From positions 372,001 to 436,000 of the forward strand of contig SNWL01000008.1 in assembly GCA_004362315.1 (NCBI GenBank): DNA of 64,000 bases, written 5' to 3'. Positions 59,649 to 64,000 of the stretch are shown in pieces. The first letter of the stretch is position 1. Every line of letters starts with the position of its first letter. The position numbers were made by a program, and so were the translations under genes. The notes beneath the pieces were generated by a model. It saw only the letters and a program-made list of their open reading frames with translations. It was not told where the DNA came from and ran no database searches. The stretch comes from Mycobacterium sp. BK086. Lineage in GTDB: Bacteria; Actinomycetota; Actinomycetes; Mycobacteriales; Mycobacteriaceae.

Positions 59649-59984
59649 CTAGTTACGCGGGCCGGGCCGTGGCGGTCGGATGGGCGGGCGAGGCGGCGGA
59701 TTCGGCCGAGGATTGAGATCGATATCGACGCCCCACATGTCGTCGCAATACCAGGGATCCGAGCAGTAGCCCGGATAGACGGGTCCGGCACTCGGCGGGG
59801 TCGGCCCACCACCACGTACCTCACCCTGCGCGCACACGGTGGCGTAGCCGGCACTGTCGCAATCCGCGACCGCAGGCGTCGCGGTCAAGAGACTCGCTGG
59901 AACCAATGTGACGATGGCTCCGAGCGCAATGTGCCAGTGAGTTTTTCGCACAGCAACCCCCGATCGGGACATCTCCGTTGTCAA
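59649..59984 (-). CDS. Small secreted Pro-rich protein
   Basis: A reading frame of up to 111 residues (an ATG at 59972 would drop the first four). Signal peptide about IALGAIVTLVPASLLTATP, cleavage near AVADCDS. The mature part has four cysteines (CDSAGYATVC and YCSDPWYC) and a Pro/Arg tail (NPPPRPPIRPPRPG). Resembles other small cysteine-paired mycobacterial exported proteins. Function unknown. Confidence 0.7.
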   Translation of the reverse strand: MTTEMSRSGVAVRKTHWHIALGAIVTLVPASLLTATPAVADCDSAGYATVCAQGEVRGGGPTPPSAGPVYPGYCSDPWYCDDMWGVDIDLNPRPNPPPRPPIRPPRPGPRN

Positions 59985-60055
59985 GACCCGAACCTACTAT
60001 TTGTGCAGCCTAGTACCGGTTTCGCCAAAGAGCGCCATTTGGCTGGCAAGTATTT

Positions 60056-61498
60056 TCAGTTGAATTCATCATCGCCGGGCTCGGTGTCCAGCACCTCACG
60101 GTTGAAGATCATCATCGCGCCGAAGTACAGCGCGCCGACGACGATCAGTCCGAGCGAGATCAGGCTGGGCACTCGGGCTTCGCTGGGGGACACCAACGTG
60201 AAGATCGCGAACGCCACCCAGATGAGTGCGGCGTAGGCGACCGGCAGCTCGAAGCGGCCGAGGCTGAATCCGCCTTCCTTGGTTCCCAGGCGTTTGCGCA
60301 CACAGAGGTAGAGCACCACGATCCCGCCGTAGAGCAGGGCCGGCAGGATCGTCGACCCGACGATCAGTTGCAGCAATGCGTTACCGGGTAGCGCGACCAT
60401 CAGGACGACCCCGATCGCCAGGATCAAAATCGTTGCCCACACAGGTGTCTGGGTGCGCGGGCTGACCTTGCGGATCAGCGTGTGGGCGGGAAAGCGTGAG
60501 TCGCGCGCCATGGCGAAGGCCTGCCGCGAGCAGGCGGCCGTCATGACCATGCCGGCACCGAACATCGCAAAGACGATGCCCGTCAACAGAACTCGCTCCA
60601 TCACCGGGCCGAGTTGATCGCGAATGATCGTCGCTACCGGCGAACCGCTGGCGGTCACCTCGCCGACGTCTTTGATCGCCAGCGTGAGGATGAGGACGAA
60701 GAGGAATCCGAGCACCGACGAGGCCACCACCGAGGAGACGATGGCGCGCGGGACGCTGCGGAACGGATCCTTGGCCTCTTCAGCGAGATTGGCCGCGGAG
60801 TCGAAGCCGACGAGCGTGACGAGGCCCATGAGCATCGACGCCATCAGTGGCCCGCCGATCGCGAAGTAGTTCGGCGCATCGGCGGCAGCGCCGCGGGAGA
60901 CGAGGTTGTCGGCGGTGCCGGTCCCGGAGAACACCATGACCGCACCGAGGCCGATGATCAGCGCCACCAGGATCGCCAGCTCGAGTCCCACGGTGGCGGA
61001 CGTGACCCTGCCGAGAAGCTTGGTCGACGCGATGACGAGCACGGCCTCAGTGAGCATGAGCGCCAACGTGATCAGACGTGCGACGTTTTCGTCGGGCGCC
61101 ATCCCGAGCAGGGGCATGAGGGCCTGGCTGGCCAGTGCGTTGTTCATCGCCACCACGCCGATGGCCAAGAACCAGAACGTCAGCCACCCGAAGAACCAGC
61201 CGACTTTGGGGTTCGCCAGCCGCGAGGCCCATTGATAGGACGAGCCGGTGAGCGCGATCCTGGCGGCGAACTGCGCGACCACCAGCGCGACGAGGGTCTG
61301 GCCGATCGCGACGACGATCCACAGCCAGATCCCCGCCGGCCCCGAATAATTGAGCAGGATGCTGTAGGACGCGAAGACGGCGACGAGCACCGAGATGAAC
61401 GCGAACGAGATCGCGAACAACTGAAATCCACCGAGGGTGCGTTTGAGTTCGGGTTGGTACCCGGAGTGCCGGAGTTCTTCCTCGATGGCTTCGGTCAT
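60056..61498 (-). CDS. APC-superfamily amino acid/choline permease
   Basis: A 480-residue transporter with about 12 hydrophobic segments. The N-terminal LGGFQLFAISFAFISVLVAVF and the motif GFDSAANLAEEAKDP match the ACT branch that includes bacterial and fungal GABA and choline permeases. It is distinct from the AnsP-type permease at 5453. The ATG overlaps the upstream exporter stop by 4 bp, so the two are co-translated. Substrate unknown. Confidence 0.87.
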   Translation of the reverse strand: MTEAIEEELRHSGYQPELKRTLGGFQLFAISFAFISVLVAVFASYSILLNYSGPAGIWLWIVVAIGQTLVALVVAQFAARIALTGSSYQWASRLANPKVGWFFGWLTFWFLAIGVVAMNNALASQALMPLLGMAPDENVARLITLALMLTEAVLVIASTKLLGRVTSATVGLELAILVALIIGLGAVMVFSGTGTADNLVSRGAAADAPNYFAIGGPLMASMLMGLVTLVGFDSAANLAEEAKDPFRSVPRAIVSSVVASSVLGFLFVLILTLAIKDVGEVTASGSPVATIIRDQLGPVMERVLLTGIVFAMFGAGMVMTAACSRQAFAMARDSRFPAHTLIRKVSPRTQTPVWATILILAIGVVLMVALPGNALLQLIVGSTILPALLYGGIVVLYLCVRKRLGTKEGGFSLGRFELPVAYAALIWVAFAIFTLVSPSEARVPSLISLGLIVVGALYFGAMMIFNREVLDTEPGDDEFN

Positions 61499-63030
61499 CT
61501 GGGTACCGATCCTTCCTGACAGTCAGCGGAACAACGATAGGGGAGAAGGGACGACTCGCAACGCGGTTTGAGCAGCATCCACACCGCCAATGCCGAGGCC
61601 AGCAACAGGGCAGAGCCGATGCCTGCGGCGACGACCAGTCCGGTGGTGAAAGCGCTTCGGGCAGCGGTCAACAACGCCTCGGCCTGGTCGGCGCCGAGCA
61701 TCTCGGCGGCCTGATGGGCGGCCGACAGCGATTGCCGCGCGTGCGCGCCCACCTCGTCGCGGATACCCGCCGGGATCGTCAGCCCGCGATACACGGCGGC
61801 AACAAGACTTCCGAGCAGCGCGATGCCCAAGGCCATGCCCAACTCGTAGGCGGTCTCGGAGATCCCGGCCGCGGCACCGGCGCGTTCAGGCGCGACGGTG
61901 GTGATGATGACGTCGTTGGCCACGGCGTAGGCCAGGCCCAGCCCGGCGCCGATGACGAACAGGGCGATGCCCAGTTGCGGGTACGTCGTCGCCGGGGTGA
62001 CCAACGTCAGCGACGCCATCGCCGCACCGATCATCGTCAGCGCCGTCGCCAACACGGCACGCTGCGACCAATACCGCACCGCGACACCGGCCAGCACGCC
62101 GAACACCGTCGCTGCCACCGCGGCCGGCAGTTCGGCGATCCCGGCCTTCAGTGGGCCGTACCCGTCGACGAGCTGAAGGAACTGGGAGAGGAAGAAGATG
62201 ACGCCCGAAAGGCCAAGGATCGACAGCATATTCGCGATCACGACACCCGAGAACCGGCGATTGGCGAACAGCCGCAGATCGATCAGCGGGTTGGGCGTGG
62301 TGAGCTGGCGGCGCACGAACAACGCCAGCGCCGCCGCACCCACCAGGGCCGCCACGACGATATCGGCGTGCAGTCCCTCGGCGGCGCCCTCCTTGGCGGC
62401 GTAGACCAGCCCGAGGATGCCGACCAGAGACAGTGCCACCCCGACCAGATCCCACGGTCCGGGTTGTGGGTTGTGCAGTTCCGGGAGCAACACGATGCCG
62501 CTCACCAGCAGCACGGCGATCACCGGAACGTTGATCAGGAAGACCGATCCCCACCAGAAGTGCTCGAGCAGCAGCCCGCCGATCACCGGGCCCAGCGCGG
62601 TGCCTGCTGAGAACACTGATGCCCAAATACCCACGGCCACAGCGCGTTCCCGGTCGTTGGGAAACAGGGCGCGGATCAGCGCGAGAGTCGAGGGCGCCAG
62701 CGCGGCACCGGTGACGCCGAGCAGGGCGCGCGCGGCGATCAGCAGACCAGCGGTCGGGGCGTAGGCGGTCGCCAGCGAGGCGAGTGCGAAAGCGATTGCG
62801 CTACCGAGCAATAACTTCTTGTGACCGATGCGATCCCCGAGGCTGCCCATCGTGACCAGAAGACCCGCCAGCACGAAGGAGTAGATGTCGCCGATCCAGA
62901 GGGTCTGGGTGTTGGTGGCGTCCAGCTCCCTGCCGATGATCGGGGTGGCGACGGCCAGCGCGGTGCCGTCCACCCCGATGAGGAGCACTCCCAGGGTGAG
63001 CGGAGCCAGGGCCAGCCAACGATGCTTCAT
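61495..63030 (-). CDS. DHA2-family MFS multidrug exporter
   Basis: A 511-residue, probably 14-helix transporter starting at ATG 63030. The N-terminal helix has the acidic motif GVDGTALAVATPIIG and the family loop GSLGDRIGHKKLL, and ALFPNDRERAVAVGIWAS and ALGPVIGGLLLEH follow; these are typical of SmvA/QacA-like drug exporters. Overlaps the permease gene by 4 bp. The small secreted protein gene lies 5 bp upstream, so a three-gene transcript is likely. Confidence 0.9.
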   Translation of the reverse strand: MKHRWLALAPLTLGVLLIGVDGTALAVATPIIGRELDATNTQTLWIGDIYSFVLAGLLVTMGSLGDRIGHKKLLLGSAIAFALASLATAYAPTAGLLIAARALLGVTGAALAPSTLALIRALFPNDRERAVAVGIWASVFSAGTALGPVIGGLLLEHFWWGSVFLINVPVIAVLLVSGIVLLPELHNPQPGPWDLVGVALSLVGILGLVYAAKEGAAEGLHADIVVAALVGAAALALFVRRQLTTPNPLIDLRLFANRRFSGVVIANMLSILGLSGVIFFLSQFLQLVDGYGPLKAGIAELPAAVAATVFGVLAGVAVRYWSQRAVLATALTMIGAAMASLTLVTPATTYPQLGIALFVIGAGLGLAYAVANDVIITTVAPERAGAAAGISETAYELGMALGIALLGSLVAAVYRGLTIPAGIRDEVGAHARQSLSAAHQAAEMLGADQAEALLTAARSAFTTGLVVAAGIGSALLLASALAVWMLLKPRCESSLLPYRCSADCQEGSVPR

Positions 63031-63035
63031 GCGGC

Positions 63036-63341
63036 TTAGACGTGGCAGAAGACGTCGACGTAGGCGGTGGCGAAGGCGTCGCGCTGTTGGCTGCCGTGGT
63101 GCTCGTGGCGGTCCTGGTGCACCGAGATCACGGAGCACTTCTCCAGCGGCACGCTGTCGTCCTTGTTGACGACGACGTGGATGCCCTGTTCGCGCAACTG
63201 GGTGACGGTGTCGCTGGCGGTGACAGTGCCGCCGTCGGTCTCGGGGGTCTCGGCGGCGGCGTGTCCGGCCAGCCCGATGGCGAGGGTGGCGAGGACCGGG
63301 GCGGCCAGGGTGGTCAGTGCGAGCTTGGCGGTGATGGTCAT
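63036..63341 (-). CDS. Small secreted protein, related to the 54117 gene product
   Basis: A 101-residue protein from ATG 63341 (an earlier in-frame start at 63368 is less likely since the signal peptide begins with MTITAKLAL). Signal peptide ends at GHAAAETPET. The C-terminal half has the same pattern as the 54117 protein: VPLEKCSVISVHQ with a later AYVDVFCHV. Two cysteines probably pair. Function unknown; precedes the exporter gene by 5 bp. Confidence 0.78.
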   Translation of the reverse strand: MTITAKLALTTLAAPVLATLAIGLAGHAAAETPETDGGTVTASDTVTQLREQGIHVVVNKDDSVPLEKCSVISVHQDRHEHHGSQQRDAFATAYVDVFCHV

Positions 63342-63407
63342 GCTGATCAAGTTATGGCGCGCAGGCACCCCACAACATCGGGAGAAAGGTGCGTTTGTGC
63401 AGGCAGG

Positions 63408-64000
63408 CTATGGTGCAAATGATGTAGACGCGGCCCTGACCTTGTTCTCGTGGGCCCAGGCCGCGGCGGCGGTGCGCGAGGAGACGCCGAGCTTGACGTA
63501 GATGTTCGCCAGGTGCCGGCCGACGGTCTTTTCGCTGATGAACAGCTGTTTGGACACGTCGCGGTTGGAGGCGCCGGCGGCGACGCCGGCCAGGACTTCG
63601 AGCTCGCGCTTGGTCAGGCCGCCGGGGGCGTCGTCCTGGGGTGCTTCGGCTCGTACCGCGCCGAGCTGTTGGTAGATGGCTGCCGCATTGGCCGCCTCGC
63701 TGGCCGCGCCCTGGGGGTCGCCGATGGCGTGGCGGGCCTGGGCCATCCACTCGTAGACCTGCGCCATCTCATAGCGGCACTGAGTGTTGCGGTAGCGCTT
63801 GAGAGCGTCTTGCAGGACGGGCAGGGCATCTTCGGACTTGCCCTGCTGGACGAGGACGGCGCCGCGGGCGTGGCGCGCCCAGGCGCGGAAGCCGGGGGAG
63901 TCGAATCTCTCTGCGCCGCTTTCCAATTCGGTGCAGTAGCGGTCGGCCTCGTCGGTCTTGGTGCGGGCCAGGGCGATCTCGACGGCGGCGGGCAGCAGTC
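63408..64000 (-). CDS. LuxR-family regulator with helical repeats, N-terminus beyond window
   Basis: The frame is open to the window end, so only the last ~197 residues are seen. Helical TPR-like segments (ALPVLQDALKRYRNTQ, MAQVYEWMAQARHAIGDPQGAASEA) precede a LuxR/GerE helix-turn-helix (GLTKRELEVLAGVAAGASNRDVSKQLFISEKTVGRHLANIY). This fits the C-terminal end of a large ATP-binding LuxR regulator. Divergence from neighbours cannot be judged. Confidence 0.85.
   Translation of the reverse strand, partial: LLPAAVEIALARTKTDEADRYCTELESGAERFDSPGFRAWARHARGAVLVQQGKSEDALPVLQDALKRYRNTQCRYEMAQVYEWMAQARHAIGDPQGAASEAANAAAIYQQLGAVRAEAPQDDAPGGLTKRELEVLAGVAAGASNRDVSKQLFISEKTVGRHLANIYVKLGVSSRTAAAAWAHENKVRAASTSFAP

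Overview
The window is a 64-kb piece of a high-GC actinobacterial chromosome. Gene content and order point to a fast-growing mycobacterium (Mycolicibacterium type). From about 10 kb to 27 kb it follows the gene order known from Mycobacterium tuberculosis Rv0553-Rv0566c: menC, bpoC, menD, a DUF3592-type protein, mgtA, menG, menJ, grcC1, htpX, gpsA, a Baeyer-Villiger-type monooxygenase and a YajQ-family protein, ending at a tRNA-Tyr. GTG starts are frequent, genes often overlap by 4 bp, and many genes encode secreted proteins with typical mycobacterial signal peptides.

Region 1 (1-9.9 kb) holds the end of an MFS exporter, an acyl-CoA ligase with menC, a TetR/epimerase divergent pair with two operator-like repeats, a small soluble Ser/Thr kinase, an AnsP-type permease, an F420-dependent reductase resembling phthiodiolone ketoreductase, and two DJ-1/PfpI proteins (one a GlxA-type regulator). 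Region 2 (9.9-27.8 kb) is the conserved menaquinone/isoprenoid block, interrupted by a DsbA-like lipoprotein, an SDR and a CrtI-like oxidoreductase. It ends at tRNA-Tyr, after which the known gene order is lost. Region 3 (28-30.4 kb) carries secreted proteins, one of them with lower GC than its surroundings.

Region 4 (29.9-50.7 kb) is the centre of interest: a compact 13-gene biosynthetic cluster in two minus-strand operons. Operon I (50562 to 39922) encodes a PaaK-like adenylating enzyme, an AroQ chorismate mutase, a fused PabA-PabB aminodeoxychorismate synthase, a prephenate-dehydrogenase-like enzyme, an alpha-oxoamine synthase, a divergent ANL ligase, an MFS transporter fused to an FHA domain, and an ATP-grasp ligase. 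Operon II (39747 to 33704) encodes a DAHP synthase, a CreE/FzmM-like FAD protein, a CreD-like lyase of the aspartase superfamily, a BCAT-fold aminotransferase and an FHA-LuxR regulator. The PabAB/mutase/dehydrogenase trio is the PapABC route to 4-aminophenylpyruvate and, with the aminotransferase, 4-aminophenylalanine. The FAD protein and lyase look like the aspartate-nitrosuccinate route that releases nitrous acid. Together with the divergent ligase this suggests an arylamine diazotisation (diazo, triazene, azo or hydrazine) natural product, which I do not recognise from mycobacteria. The chemistry is inferred; the gene set is seen directly.

Both operons, and a small secreted-protein gene at 30014, share a long upstream element of about 90 bp with conserved spacing, so they probably form one regulon. 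A PknK-like kinase with 12 extracellular Kelch repeats (30631-33699) lies next to the FHA-LuxR gene and suggests phospho-dependent control. Region 5 (50.8-64 kb) holds two large paralogous secreted proteins with related promoters, a repeat protein likely to form a beta-solenoid, a GAF-GGDEF diguanylate cyclase, a hemophore-related protein, a permease/MFS operon, two related small secreted proteins, and the end of a LuxR-type regulator cut by the window edge.
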